Numbered from the stretch's first letter, positions 23,103 through 35,019 are shown. The stretch: 64,000 nt of DNA from Ctenosaura bakeri (GCA_948474755.1 CAOLHI010000482.1:248001-312000), one strand, 5' to 3'. Notes: generated by a model from the letters alone, not told the origin. Program-made: numbers and translations.

Positions 23103-23929
23103 TCTTTTTACTCAGCATGTTTTTTCAAAAAATGTTTCCCTCAATTCTCAGTGTAATTACGATATGAACTACAGAGTGCTTGAGTTGTTCCCTTACTGAA
23201 GAAAAACAGACCAAGGAAGTGGTTGCAACCATATCCTTCCACAGTTGCTGCAACCATGTGAAAGGTTTCCAAACAAATTCCCTTCATACACTCAATTATC
23301 CCATTCACTGAAGTGATTTCTGAAGTCAAGAAGGACATTCCAGTTCCCACTGCACAGGGCTCATTTATCAGGTGAAATGAGGCAAAGAAATCAGGTCACC
23401 GAATGTCCAGGCTGCTCTGTGAACTGCTGAACTGTTCAACCTTGCCACAGCTCCAGCTTACTCTGAGCATGCTTTGCACACAATCACCTTCAGTGTCCCA
23501 ACCCAGTGTATTACCTGGTGTTTGTATCATTGCATAATGGTGGGCATCAGGGAAAATTTGAAAATAAAATTGAAAGCTTTTTAATGAAAAGCATGCAGAG
23601 ATCTTCACCTAGGCAAAAATAGCTCTTGTGAAAGCTGGTCTAATATTTGTTTGACATGCTATTAATACTTGGCAGTCCAATGGTAATTTTCAAATCATCT
23701 AACATGTAATTTAGGACTGCTTTTGGCACATTTGGTTAGCATGCAAAAATATCACAGCTGCTAATACAATCATGACAAAGACTGCGCATTAATATTCAGA
23801 CTGTGTTTAGGCAATCTTCTCCTCCTCTCTTTCAGTATGCCAAGGATCCAGTGACATGATAATCCCAGAATGAAAGCTGCTGGCTTTTTTTAAAAAAAGA
23901 AAAAGAATCTGAGGTTCAGGTTCAAATAA
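23103..23929. other. Repeat-free block, possible conserved non-coding DNA at 23640-23830
   Basis: No repeat signature. The part 23640-23830 is AT-rich, with 'tagcatgcaaaaatatcac' and ATTA cores and no microsatellites. Resemblance to conserved regulatory DNA is only an impression from composition. Confidence 0.3.
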
Positions 23930-24151
23930 TGGATTTATTAGACACCCAATCCCATCTGATTTTAGAAGCTAATCAGGGTCATCTCTGGTTGGATGGAAGA
24001 CCACCAATGAATACCAGGTTGCTGCAGGTGATATTTCAGAGGAAGGAACCTGCAAAACCACCTCTGAGTATACCTTGTTTAAGAAAACCCTGTGAAATGC
24101 ATGTGGTCACCATAAGTCGATAGACAGCTGCAAGGCACATACACACACAAG
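23930..24151 (+). mobile_element. 5S rRNA-derived SINE
   Basis: 'caatcccatctgattttaga', 'agctaatcagggtcatctct', 'ggttggatggaagacc' and 'gaataccaggttgctgcag' follow vertebrate 5S rRNA through its internal promoter (A box, intermediate element, C box) at about 23945-24032. A body with 'ggaaggaacctgcaaaacca' follows, then a tail 'aagtcgatagacagctgcaa' ending in an ACACAC run. It is too diverged and lacks the 5S ends, so it is a SINE, not a 5S gene. Confidence 0.8.
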
Positions 24152-25419
24152 CTGAGTAAGAAGAAAATACAGACCATCTTTACCCCACACCCAAATCCTG
24201 CCCATGTTGTCATGAAAAAAATAGAGATTTAAAAGGAATTTTCAATATCTAGCAAGAAGCATGAAAAATTGTGAGTTGTTTCAAGAAATAAAATATGTAA
24301 AAGAGACAAGTAGAACTGTACACATAGGATTCAAAATTACTTGCAGAAGATACGAAAGCTATGATGAGGATTTAGGGTTACTAAATTTCATGGATGTGGT
24401 GAAACTCCTGACAATGGTTGCAATCCAGTGAACCACAAGTACAAGCTGTGTGTTTGTCGCTGGGTTGTGGCTCCTAAAGCTCAGCCTGGAAAATAGATAG
24501 TGTTTTCAATGCTCTCTCCCCTTTCTCCTATCTTATTTTCTTTTTAAACAGGCACAACTGTTAACAGTAGCAAACACGCTTGTCTGGGGAAAGAGGGCAA
24601 GGCGGAGTTCTTCTCTTCTGGAGAAGGTGAAGAAAAGTCTGATCAGAATGATGAAAAGGAGATTGTTGGGGGGTTCCTTCCCCTCTTTTTTTTTCTTTTA
24701 AAGGAGACTGGTAAATGATAACATGGGAATCATGATAGAGGCATGTAAAATTATACATGCTGTGGAGAAAGCAGGTGAGAAAAATTCCCTCTCTCATAAT
24801 ACACACTGGAATCAGTCACTTCAACATATCTTTCTTTGGCAGCTGTTTGTTTAATGATTTAACACACAGTGGGCTCTGACATCACATGGGACAATTCACC
24901 ACACTCTACAGTTCCTAACCAAAAATATTACAGTAATTTCTTTTCAGACCTCATCTCTGTGGAATTAACTATCCCTGACATAAGATCCCTTTTTCTGCTG
25001 TCAATATGCAACATTTTCAGAACCCTGTTTGTTTTTATCTCTCGTTTTGAAATAAAGATCAACTCTTGTCCTTAGTTACACTCACCAAACCATATATAAC
25101 TCGATGGTGTTACAGGCCTGTGACCAAGAATAGAATTTCAGCCGCTGTGTTTATTTTATTTTTTTTATTGGAATATGCATGAGATAATACTGCCTTTTTA
25201 TTTTTTTATGATCCTTCAGGGAAGTCTGGAAAATCAGATGTTGAATATTAAGTAGCTCTTCCCTTGTGAAATATTTGAAAAATGTAAAATTATAATATTT
25301 TCTTTTTCAGTTCCAGTTAGTGGATCAGTCAGTTTACTTTATACAGCCTGCCCTTTAACACTTACTATTGTTATTACTGACTTTAATATGGTCAGCATCC
25401 AGCAGACTGGTGCTTCTAG
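24152..25419. other. Repeat-poor stretch, nothing recognised
   Basis: T-rich runs near 24690 and 25155. No gene or repeat family identified. Confidence 0.4.
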
Positions 25420-25495
25420 TGTGATGATGCTGTGTGTACTTGAGGGAGCCATCTTATGTGCTCTTCAACATTTACATGAAGCATCCAAAGATTTG
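25420..25495 (+). mobile_element. Short L2 LINE reverse-transcriptase scrap
   Basis: 'gtgctcttcaacatttacat' followed by 'gaagcatcc' encodes a peptide like LFNIYMK, the segment just before the YADD motif in the better L2 copy at 45352-46359. It ends abruptly; only about 25 codons remain. Confidence 0.45.
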
Positions 25496-25499
25496 TGAT

Positions 25500-25640
25500 G
25501 TGGTACTACTGGTACTGGACAGGGTCAAAAGTATTTTGCTTCCTGAGGCTAAGGACAAAATGATGCACTCACCCCTCCCAGTCCACATGGAGAAAACACT
25601 TAGGCAAGTTGAATTTTATTTCAGTACTGGTGATGCAATA
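25500..25640 (+). repeat. Unclassified repeat block related to 20983-21070
   Basis: It shares the 'ttgcttcctgaggctaagga' segment and neighbouring sequence with the minus strand of 20983-21070. Confidence 0.35.
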
Positions 25641-25819
25641 ACACCCTTCATGATACATTCATGACACAGTGGGCCAGTTTATGGCCTATGTCTTTCAATA
25701 AAGGGAAAAAGGCAAAGCCCATGAAGAACAGTTTCAGGGCTGCCACAACGGTTCTCCAGCTTTTGCTGCCTGAGGCAGTTACCTCACTCAGCCTCCAGGT
25801 GGGGAAAAGGAGGCCTTCC

Positions 25820-25897
25820 AGATGTTGTTGAAGTAGAATTCCCATCAGTCGTAGCCAAAATGGACAACCATGAGGATGATGGGAGTTGTATATCGAT
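25820..25897. mobile_element. Fold-back element, family D
   Basis: 'ccagatgttgttgaagtaga' and 'ttcccatcagtcgtagcc' on the left are inverted as 'gatgatgggagttgtata' on the right. The outer right arm is missing. Confidence 0.55.
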
Positions 25898-26205
25898 AAC
25901 TAGAGCACCATGGGTATCCCGAACTAGTTCAGTCTAGTGGCAGGGTCAGCCCTACACTGATGTCATGACACCCAGTTCTATCTATCCTTTCCTTCTAGGT
26001 TGGATCCAGAGAGATTGCTGAAGTCTTAACCCGTTACAAGCTGTAATTAAAAAGCTGAATATGGACTTGTGTTGTTGTCGTCATCTTATTCATTTGTATC
26101 CTCGATTTTCCACAATATTGAGGCTCAAAGAATATTATTAGAATCAGTACAGAATACTGAACATCATATGTGTGTGTGCATGTGTGTGTTATTTTAAAAA
26201 CAGTT

Positions 26206-26438
26206 GAATAATCTGCAGCGTAGTTGTTTCAGCTTGGACTATGATTCTAGAGACTAAGGTTCAAATCCCTGTTCTGCTATGGAAACCACTGTGTGACCTT
26301 GGGCAAGTCACACTTTCTCTGCCTCAGAGGAAAACAAAGACAAAGGCTCTCTGAACACATCTTGCTGAGAAAACCCCATGATAGCTTTGCCTTAGGGTCG
26401 TCATAAATCAGAAATGATTTGAAGGCACACAACAACAA
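26206..26438 (+). mobile_element. tRNA-derived SINE
   Basis: The head is mutated. 'aaggttcaaatccctg' is the B-box region, 'gtgaccttgggcaagtcaca' the MIR-like centre, and 'gatttgaaggcacacaacaa' the tail. Confidence 0.8.
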
Positions 26439-27679
26439 AAGTTAAAACCATTTAAAATTTATTAAAAGACTGACTGTAGCAACATTAGCAACAACAACAA
26501 AATAATACACCATTAAAAAGCCCATTACAATGTTTGGGATTAGGATCGAGTGATGCAAATTCCTCTAAAACAGAGACAAAATAAGCAACCTCTGCATGCT
26601 TATACTTTCTAGTTTTCAGTTGGCATGTTACTTTCTAAAAGTTTATGCACATCATATATTTATGGTAACTTCCTGTATCATTTTTTTTACACCCTCTTTT
26701 CTTGCATCACTCTAACCTGCAGCCATTTTTTTAAATTCCTCCCTCTCCTTCCTGAGATAATGTGTTTGATTATGCATCACTTTTATGTACTTTACCAAAG
26801 ACTATGAAGATTGTTTCTTTCTCTGATAAATCCTGTGAGGTGATATGGGATGGGACTAGTTATTGTTTAGTTTCTACTTGACTAGTTTGATTACTCTGCT
26901 TGGGAGATCCATTGCTGTTTTTCATGTTTTCCAGAACAAAACACATCATACCTACTTATATCCATATTCCAGGACTACAAGTAGCTTAAAAAAGAAAAGA
27001 CTGCTAGAAGTGACAAAATTTTATGGGCTATTGCTTTAGCTGTGTAAAGCTACTCGTCCAAGTAATTTGCTTGTTGGCAAAACCCATTCTTATTTGTATT
27101 ATATGAGCAGTAAGTAGGGATATGAAGCAATTTTACTAATTTGCTTGTTATCTTTGAGACAGGCTATCTTGACATGTCAAGACATCCTGTTGAGAGTTCA
27201 TTAACCTCTGCATGATTTCTGGCTGCCAGTGCAACTAGGAGACAATGAGTACTTTTTTGTGGAGGTTTCTGCAACTTGCACAAAATATCTCAGTGCAAAA
27301 CTAGTGTTGTCTTCTTCTGTGGCACAAAGCACATAACGCAGCAACCATAGAAGGATTTGCTGATGGATGAAAAAGATGCAAAAAAGTCATCTCAGGCTTC
27401 TAATTTTAAAAGATATGTGTAACCAGGAAGCAGCCATCGCCATTTGTCAACATGAAATTAGGCTGTTGCGAAGGAAAAGGGAGCAAAAAAACAAGGAAGG
27501 TTCATTGATGTATAGGCTTCCCAGAAGCCTCTGGCTTGGCACTGTTGGAAGACATACACTAGGTTATAGAGACCTTTGTTCTGATACAGGCAGCAGGACT
27601 TTGGAAACACACTTATGTGATGTGTGTGTGTGTGCTTCAGAGTGTACACAGAACTCTAGTTCTGAATTTAAGAAAAAAA
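26439..27679. other. Repeat-poor stretch
   Basis: Nothing recognised apart from a short (TG)n near 27618. A 158-codon plus-strand frame begins at 27367, discussed under rejected items. Confidence 0.4.
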
Positions 27680-27780
27680 ATACTTGCCCGTGGCCACCCA
27701 GTACGTCCGTGGCTGAATTATTACTGGAATCTGGGTCTCCCAGGGGCATGTTCAGCCCAGTAGACCACACCGGCTATCAA
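27680..27780 (-). mobile_element. Head part of a tRNA-derived SINE
   Basis: On the minus strand 'agccggtgtggtctactggg' and 'gagacccagattccagtaat' resemble the tRNA-like head and B box of the squamate SINEs. Diverged and short. Confidence 0.4.
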
Positions 27781-28139
27781 AACATCCTCGATCTTATGAA
27801 AAAGCCCATTTGCTTCCTGTTTCAAACACTTCTAAAACATTAACTTGAAGTGTAAACTTCCCTGTCTTTCATTTCCTTGGGGATGACAGGGGAGAGGCAG
27901 ACTAATTGCAAAATCTGTAGAGCTTGTCTGAAGTTTTTAGCCTAACACTGGTCAGGCTCCAGCTGTGAAGCTAATGAAAATAATTCAAATTGTACCCAAA
28001 CAAGAGCAATTTATAATGTGGAAATTCTAGACAGACAGCTTTATAAAGCCTTGGGAATTAGCCTGGTGCTAAATCTCCACAAGAGGAAAAAAACTCCCAG
28101 GAAGATAAATTCTATTTCTAAGCAATATTATGATCTTTC

Positions 28140-28178
28140 CCTCTCTCTCCCTCTCCCTCTCTCCCCCCCCACACACAG
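28140..28178. repeat. (CT)n, C-run and (CA)n simple repeat
   Basis: CTCT units, then eight or more C, then ACACACA. Confidence 0.85.
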
Positions 28179-29194
28179 AGGTATCTGTTTGAGACTAAAA
28201 TGTTTAAGTGTGACTCTCTCCCCACCACATACTTTATATGTTCATGTTACAGTATTAACAGGGGATCCTTGTTATTCATACCTGTTCTGAGCATATCTGT
28301 TTTGAAATCTGATTTGATTTGTATCTATTCCAATGCGAGAAAGCAAAACATTTTTCCATTTCAGGGTAACAAACCGGCCAGTTATGTATGCTACAACCCC
28401 TTGGCAGAGAGATTGATAACCCAGACCTAAACTTAATCATGTCAACTCAGAAATTGGATTGGGATTGAATTGTGATAAATTGACCTGAGACTTGGTGGTG
28501 ATCAAATGGTAATTCAGCAATCTACCTAGTATTTGACAATAAATGCCGAGTTAAATATTCAGTGACATCAGTTATACCATTTCCTAAGTGCCTACCTTCT
28601 GTGACATGTTTTTTTGTCATCTGAGACCAAAGTTTGGGTATGGGTGTGATTCCTTCTTCTCAGTTCTGTGAGAACTCAAAAAGGGTTTTTTAAATTCCAA
28701 TTCCCATAATCTTCAGCCGTGTACAATAGGACATTCTTGAAATTGTTATTTAAAGAAATAATAAGATTAACTTTTCCCAGCTCAACACCACATTAAAGTT
28801 GGGTAAACCTTTGGACACATGCATGCATATTCACACACGTGCACACACACATGTCCCCTTTATATCCCACTGATATAAAGAAAAATGTCAAGGCCCTTCT
28901 CCTAGATCAAGTTCACCTTCTCTTCCTCTCTTGCTGCCCATGCACTGAGTGAGGAATATCCAAAGAATGGAAGCTACTGTATATGGAGTCTCCCTCCCAT
29001 TATTCCAAATCATGGGACAAGGAGCTTATGCATGTCAAGCAGACTTCTTTCCTCAGATGTGGCTTCCCAAGAGTGAGAACAGGAATGGGGTAATGGGACA
29101 AGAGCCCAGTCTCTTTTTCTATATGACTCTGATCACGTGGAAGAGAATTCCTGAAGGTGACCCCACACACCCACCTTCACAATCATAATCAAGG
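28179..29194. other. Repeat-poor stretch
   Basis: A short ACACAC segment near 28830 is the only simple repeat. No gene recognised. Confidence 0.4.
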
Positions 29195-29790
29195 ACATGA
29201 TTCAACAGTGTGGTGTGATGGCTCAAAAAATCAATGCAATTCTAGGCTGAATCAACAGAGTATAGTTGCCAGACTGAGAGAAGTAATAGCACTACTCTAT
29301 TCTACTAACCTCACCTGGAATACTGTGTCTAGTTCTAGGTACCACAGTTCAAAAAGGATCTTGACAAGCTGGAATTTATCCAGAGGAGGGCAATCAAGAT
29401 TATAAAAGTTCTGGAAAACAAGCCTTATGAGGAATGGCTTAAGAAGCTGAGTATGTTTAGCTTGGAAAAGAGAAGTTAGAGCTGATATGATAGCCATATT
29501 TAAATGCTGGAAGGAATGTCATGTAGAAAAGTTTGTTTTATGCTGCTCCAGAGACCAGAACATGAAACAGTGGATTCAAATTGTAAGAAAAGAGATTCTA
29601 TCTAAACATTAGGATAAACTTCTTGACTGTAAGACCTGTACAACAACAGAATAGACAGCCTCCGAGGATGGAGGATTCTCCTTCTTTGGGGTTCTTTAAA
29701 CAGAGGTTGCTTGGCCTTCTTTCAGAAGTGTAGGAGTTTGGACTGGAAGTCTTTGCAATCCCTTCCAAATCTATGATTATATGATTAGGT
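29195..29790 (+). mobile_element. CR1 LINE, 3' portion
   Basis: 'acctggaatactgtgtctag', 'aaaaggatcttgacaagctg', 'gaggagggcaatcaagatta' and 'gggttctttaaacagaggtt' follow the order of vertebrate CR1 3' sequence (end of the second reading frame and 3' untranslated region). It ends in 'tctatgattatatgatt', a decayed CR1 terminal repeat. The frame is broken by indels and stops, and the 5' end is truncated as usual for CR1. Confidence 0.85.
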
Positions 29791-29889
29791 ACTTGTTGTA
29801 CAGCTTATTCATAATCAGAGGCAGACATTGGTCCAAGCAGGCAGGGCTCCTCAATCCATCACCATATCTTGAACAATGGTTGCTGGTGG

Positions 29890-30330
29890 TCACCATAATC
29901 ACATCAAAATATTATCTTTGGGATTCAAAGTGCTAGTTTTACCCTATAAAGACCTAAATGGCTAACATCAGGGCACCTGAAAAATGAACCTGGCCATATG
30001 AACTGAATCTACTATGAGGTAGATGGGCTCAGGCAATGGAACAGAAGCAAATAGCCCATAGATTCTTCGATTTCTGCATGGTAGGTTAGCACAAGAGATG
30101 GGGCTTCAGTAGTGGTCCCTAGGTGAGGGAATTCTCTGCTCATTGAAGTACACATGGCCTCACCTTTGAATATTTTAAACAAAAGTTTTAAAACACATAT
30201 TTTTATTGGCTTGCCATCTCTTGAATATTAATTGCATTATTTAAAATTGTGTTTGATCTCTTTGTTATGCTGCTGGATAATTGCAAGTGGCATGTTAATT
30301 TTATTTCCATCATTTGGGTACTATTCACAT
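29890..30330 (+). mobile_element. Decayed L2-clade LINE, 3' part
   Basis: 'tgctagttttaccctataa' followed by 'agacctaaatggc' corresponds to the L2 reverse-transcriptase C-terminal region (VLVLTFKALHG in the copy at 45352). A T-rich 3' region follows. The frame is disrupted. Confidence 0.5.
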
Positions 30331-30659
30331 AAAAGTGTATGATTTTGATTTGTAAACAATGTTACATATTTTAATGGTTTGGTATGTGAGCTGCCTGGCG
30401 TGATTTTCAGCATGCAAATGACTAAATAATATAAGTACTTAAATTGACCAACTGTCTTTGAAAAATTTGGTTGTTTCACCACTCCAGTTTTATTTCAGGT
30501 TTTACTTTATAACAAAATAAAATAAGTGGATTCAGTACCTTGATTCCATAAATCCTCTTTCACAGTTTAATTTGCACCTAAGCGAATGTTTGAAGGAAGC
30601 TGATAACTGGAACCTGGGCCTCAGTCCCAATCTCTACACCAGAAATTGTTATTATCTGG
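30331..30659. other. AT-rich stretch, nothing recognised
   Basis: No signature seen. Confidence 0.4.
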
Positions 30660-30772
30660 CCTTTCAGATGTTGTTAGATTGCAGTTCCCATCAACCCTAG
30701 CCAGCATAGTCAGTGGAGAGGTATACCAGTAGTTGAAGTCAAACCACATTTGGAGGGCTACATCATTGCCAT
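30660..30772. mobile_element. Fold-back element, family D
   Basis: 'tttcagatgttgttagattg' and 'cagttcccatcaaccctagc' mirror 'gtagttgaagtcaaac' and 'cacatttggagggctac'. Confidence 0.6.
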
Positions 30773-30894
30773 CTCTCCCTTTTTCTAAAGCTCATGTACA
30801 CACACCTGATTTTACATAGGATCCTGAATACTGAAAGCTGAACTCCTAGATTCCATATAAAGGAACCAGGTTTGGTGTACACCTGCAGGCTTCA

Positions 30895-31085
30895 TCAAAA
30901 CAGAATAGACTGCATTGAAGATTATCTATTATCCATTGAAGATGATCCTTCTTTGAAGGTCTTTGAACAGGTTTGATGGCCATCTTTCAGAAGGGCTTTA
31001 GTTGTGTTTTCCTGCATGGCAGAGGTTAAACTAGATGGCTCTTGTGGTCCCATCCATCTCTAAGATTCTATGATTCTATGAAAGC
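30895..31085 (+). mobile_element. CR1 LINE 3' end
   Basis: 'gtctttgaacaggtttgatg', 'gccatctttcagaaggg', 'ttcctgcatggcagaggtta' and two terminal GATTCTAT repeats identify a short CR1 end. Confidence 0.85.
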
Positions 31086-31733
31086 ATGACCCATGTAGGC
31101 ATGAAGTCAAAATGAATGGATGAACTCTTTGTTCTCCATGGAAGAACCCTTCAGCAGCCCTTCTGAAACATGAATTTGGCAAGCCTGGGTTTCTCACAGT
31201 ATTTCAGCTACATACACAGAGAAAACTGCTGCAGTATTCATCTTTGAATTGGTTCCAACTGAAATACCACAAAAATGTCTTTTCTAAAGGATATTTAAAC
31301 TATGAAAGTCTGACAAATTGCATGTAACAACATACCTCAAACAGGCCTTTTTTTAAAAAAAAAACACAAACACACATTACTTGTGGTTTTTGGTATGGGT
31401 TCTTTTCTCAGTTATAAGAACACATCATCAGATAGGAATTGTTTCTGAAAACTGTCATAAAAAGGCATTGCTTTGTTAAGTAAATAAATAAGTCAAACCT
31501 GTGGGAGATAAGTAACCTTAAATCACATGCCAGTAAATTTAAAATTGCACATCACATTTACATCCTGTTTTCCCTCCAATGGGCTTAAGGCAGCACACAT
31601 AGTTTTCTCTTTCTCCACTTTATCCTCACAACAATCTTGTAAGACAGGTCAGGCTGAAAAAAGTGACTAGTTCCAGGTCACTCCAGTGATTTTTTTTTTT
31701 TTTTTTTGGCTGAGTGGATACTAGACCTTAGAT

Positions 31734-32154
31734 CAGAGTTAGTGACACACTTTTTAGACATCCATCATTTTGTGACACAGTATTTCACTAAGTAATTCAG
31801 TAAGTGGAGGCAGCCCTTCCATCCGGACCTGGCCTGCCACCACCCTTGCCAGGGACTTCCTCAGCCCAGTGTGGCGGCGGCAGAGGTAGCCCCTTCACCT
31901 GGGCCTGGTGCACCACAGCGGCAGGAAAGGCAGCCTCTCCACCCGTTATGTTCGCGTGACATACCTACACGCTGCAGGCAACACACTAATGTGTTGCAAC
32001 ACACAGGCCATTTCCGCACTACACTTTTATAGTGTGATTATTCCAAGCAGCCCCTCCCGAAACTGCAAACCCCAGGATTCCATAGGATGTTGAAAGTGGA
32101 ATAATAACTCTATAAGAGAGTAGTGCGGAAATGGCCACAGTTTGGAAAGCTCTG
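31734..32154. mobile_element. hAT-type element (family H) inside the SINE
   Basis: CAGAG...CTCTG ends are flanked by CCTTAGAT on both sides (31726-31733 and 32155-32162), a perfect 8-bp duplication. The interior matches the element at 59712: 'gtgacacactttttagacat' near the left end and 'cagtttggaaagctctg' at the right. The left terminal repeat has lost about 20 bases. A GC-rich imperfect minisatellite occupies 31800-31960. It is interrupted by a family A element at 32006-32136. No transposase. Confidence 0.85.
32006..32136. mobile_element. Family A fold-back element with ACA duplication, third layer of nest
   Basis: GGCCATTTCCGCACTACACT to GTAGTGCGGAAATGGCC, 131 bp, flanked by ACA (32003-32005 and 32137-32139). 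Removing it and one ACA restores the hAT sequence seen intact at 60046-60066, which proves the boundaries. Confidence 0.9.
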
Positions 32155-32384
32155 CCTTAGATAGCTTGAGCCACAGTCCAACACTCTAGCCTCTACAACA
32201 CACTGGCTCTCATTGGCTAAAACACTAAGCTCTCCTTACTGACTCTATTGTTTCTTTCTCGTCATTTGGTATGATTCTCACACCTATACCTTACACTACA
32301 GAAAAGACCAATGTAATTGTCTTGAATGTTCAGCTGCTTTTTCTGTGGAACCTCCTAGCAAGGGAGGCCAGATTAATTCCTCAT

Positions 32385-32570
32385 GGTACCTGATGACAGC
32401 AGTAGGCAGTCAATCTGCTCCAGATTTTAGTACAAACTTTATGTCAACTAACTGAGGTGTTGAACCCTGATGCCAAACTAGATTCAACATATTTGATAGC
32501 TTCTCTAATGTTCAGAGTAAAATGCACTGAAATGGGAATCACTACCTTCCACTGCTATCCTTCTGATAGC
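32385..32570. mobile_element. Fold-back element, family B copy 2
   Basis: 'tcaatctgctccagatttta' and 'actgaggtgttgaaccctg' mirror 'gattcaacatatttgata' and 'gttcagagtaaaatgcac'. Diverged arms. Confidence 0.5.
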
Positions 32571-32754
32571 AACTGATGAGGTTCTGCTTTTGACAGGTGC
32601 CTGGTTTTTAAGGTGGCTTGTTTTGCAAAATAGCTTTCAGTCTAATATTGCTGTTATTAAATGTTATTAAGTCGACCTCAGCTCATCAACAACTCTGTTC
32701 AGGTCTTGCAGATTCAGGACTGTGACTTCTTTCATTAAGGCCATGCATACCATT

Positions 32755-32925
32755 TTATGATTTATTTTAATAGCTGTCTTTTATATTTTAATAATACTTT
32801 TCTGTTTTTTGCTTGTATTTTGTTGTAAGTTATCTTTGAGCACTACTTTTTTTTCTGAGAGAGGTAAGATATAAATTTCATTTATAAATGTAAATCAAAT
32901 TAATGAATAAATTAAACTGTTGATA
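32755..32925 (+). mobile_element. L2-like LINE 3' end
   Basis: 'ttgttgtaagttatctttga' and 'gagaggtaagatataaattt' fit the L2-clade 3' untranslated end, which here finishes in AT-rich repeats. Confidence 0.5.
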
Positions 32926-33354
32926 AGCTACAGTGAAATAAAAAAAGAGAGGGAAATACCCATTATCAGTCAATGGATAAAAATTTTGAAAATGAATAGC
33001 TTTTAAAAAGGGGGAATTGAATGGAAAATTTCACCATGCTTGAGTATTTTTAACTCCCTTCAAAAATGAAAGAAGAAAACTAGAATGAATCTACATGTCC
33101 CCAATGGTCATGAAGGATTGCAAGGGAAAGGAGCAGCTTTTTATGCAAGAATTAGCAGGTGAAGCTTTTCACAGCATGAAAAGAAATGTTATCACCTGCT
33201 AAGAGCTGAAGAGCAAACAGATCAAGGTTTAGCTAAATTGTGGGTTCAAAAGCTGGTAGCCCTAGTCAATAGAATGGCTCCTTTGAGACTGCCACTTTAT
33301 AGTACAAAGAGACTGCATTTCTGAAACCCCCCTCCCACACACATTTTATAACAT
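32926..33354. other. AT-rich stretch, nothing recognised
   Basis: No repeat or coding signature seen. Confidence 0.4.
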
Positions 33355-33775
33355 ATTTTAAATCAACCATTCTCAGTGGGGGCCATACAGCCCTCAAGGA
33401 GGCCCTGGCACATTTGAAGGGGGGGTCACAGACTGAAAGCTGTGAGAAAGGGTGCCCCAAGGGTTTATAGGGGTCATGGTAACTCAACCATTAAAATACC
33501 CAAATGCCCTCCGACTATCATTGTCTAGTACGGAGGCCGATATCATGAAACTTGCAGAAAAGCACCAAGCTCAAAGATCGCATTAGGCCTGATGGATGTT
33601 TAATTTCATATAGCCTTTTTAAAGGTTTTGTCCAGTATGTCAGAATGTTCAAGCTTTCTTGGTGTTGAATGATAAATGATTTTCTGTCTATGGTGTATCC
33701 CTGTTTAACGGAGGGCCCTGGATGCTAAGAAGAGGTCCTAAGTGGATCATGACCAAAAATAAATAAATAATAATA
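33355..33775. mobile_element. Possible hAT-like non-autonomous element
   Basis: 'ccattctcagtgggggccat' at the left and 'gggggggtcacagactgaaa' resemble hAT-derived repeats that start near CAGTGG. The right end ('ctaagtggatcatgacc') is not a clear inverted match, and no 8-bp duplication is visible, so this is tentative. Confidence 0.35.
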
Positions 33776-33958
33776 ATGTTCAGAATGGCTGTTAAATCTC
33801 CTACACATAGGAAACAGTGGGTGTAATCAGTACAGATACTTTCTCCCAGCTGAAGCAGTTTTCTAAACCTGGGTTTGTATGTGTGGGAGGGGAATTCTTT
33901 TTAGGGTTATTTGGGATTTTTTAAACATAGTGAATTGTTTCAAATAGACTCAAGTTGC

Positions 33959-33978
33959 AGTGTGTGTGTGTGTGTGTA
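33959..33978. repeat. (TG)n microsatellite
   Basis: Nine to ten TG units. Confidence 0.85.
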
Positions 33979-34052
33979 TTGATAAATAGTTCCAGCCTAT
34001 ACAATCCTTTTTATCACTGGAGCTATAATTCTCTCTGTCTTTACTTGGGACA

Positions 34053-34192
34053 GGCCATTTAGTAGTTTACTGAGGCCAAAGCGCTCTCTAGCTGAGAATT
34101 CTAAATGCCGCTCCCTAAACTGCAAACCCCTGGATTCCATAGGATGTTGAAATGGAATAATTGCACTATAACAGTGTAGGGTGGAAATGGCC
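34053..34192. mobile_element. Family A fold-back element with internal deletion of the left arm
   Basis: GGCCATTTAGTAG at the left; 'tgagaattctaaatgccg' and the right arm ending GTGGAAATGGCC. Most of the left arm is missing. Flanking triplets ACA and TAT do not match. Confidence 0.65.
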
Positions 34193-34792
34193 TATGTCCA
34201 ACAGAAACCAGTGGGATTTACTTCTCACACAGAGAAATATACTTGAGCTGTGTTTCTCTTCTGTTTTAAAAAGTACCACCTACTACAGGACATACCAGTG
34301 CTGCTAGGTCTAAGAGTAAGATTAGCATCTGTATGAAATAGAGGATAAAAATGGAAGAAAGACGATGTGCTGCTACAGAACTGTAAAGATCAACCACAAA
34401 CCTTAAAAAATAGTACAGTCTCTATATATTATGAATGTCAATAAATTTTGTATTTGTTTAACTCATATTTTCCCACGAAGAAACACAGAAACTGTAGTTT
34501 GATGAAGTAATTTGTAGTTTAGTAAGAACTATCAGTTAAGAACTGTAGTTTGACTAGAATTAACTTTTTAAAAAATGTCTATACCACCCATCCATAATTC
34601 CAACATAGCATCACAAAGTGAAGCTGCCGCCTCAAGGGGAAGGTGCTAGAAGCCAGGAAATTGGAATTAGGTATTGAAGAACACCTGCCTTGCATCTCCG
34701 AAACTAGCCTGCTTCGCTTGAATGCAATGGAGGATACTGTCCCATGGCCAATAAAGTTCAGCTGCCAATCTAGTCATCTTGTGTACATGAGC

Positions 34793-34895
34793 CATAGAGT
34801 TGCAGAGCTGGAAGGGATCCCAACAGTTATCCAGTCCAATTCCCTGCCAATGCAAGAATCCACAGGTAAAGCCCTCTTTGAGATGGCCATCCAAC
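34793..34895 (-). mobile_element. CR1 3' end fragment inserted in the PLE
   Basis: 'catagagttgcagagctgga', 'agggatcccaacagttatcc' and 'gagatggccatccaac' are the reverse complement of the CR1 3' end seen at 30960-31080. It lies between the HLVYM and IGQTG pieces of the PLE. Confidence 0.75.
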
Positions 34896-35019
34896 TTCAT
34901 TGGACAAATATTGGACAAACAGGACAGCCTCTACACAAGCAAATCAATGGACACAAATCTGACATTAAAACGGGCAATACCCCAAAACCAGTTGCAGAAC
35001 ATTTCAACTTTCCTAGACA

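Larger units (their letters stand above)
31555..32211 (-). mobile_element. tRNA-derived SINE split by a nested hAT element
   Basis: Antisense copy. 'ctttatcctcacaacaatct' and 'tgtaagacaggtcaggctg' are its 3' half, and after the insert 'cagtccaacactctagcctc' to 'acaacacactggctctc' is its tRNA-like head. The hAT element sits at 31734-32154. An 18-T run (31690-31707) inside the SINE replaces its usual sequence. Confidence 0.75.

Noticed and set aside
23930..24151. Functional 5S rRNA gene
   Set aside because: The similarity stops before both 5S ends, promoter positions are mutated, and the sequence continues into a SINE body and tail.
27367..27843. 158-codon plus-strand open frame, the longest outside the L2 LINE
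   Set aside because: It runs through a (TG)n repeat and an antisense SINE head, has no recognisable domain, and shows simple-sequence residue runs; I see no splice or promoter support.
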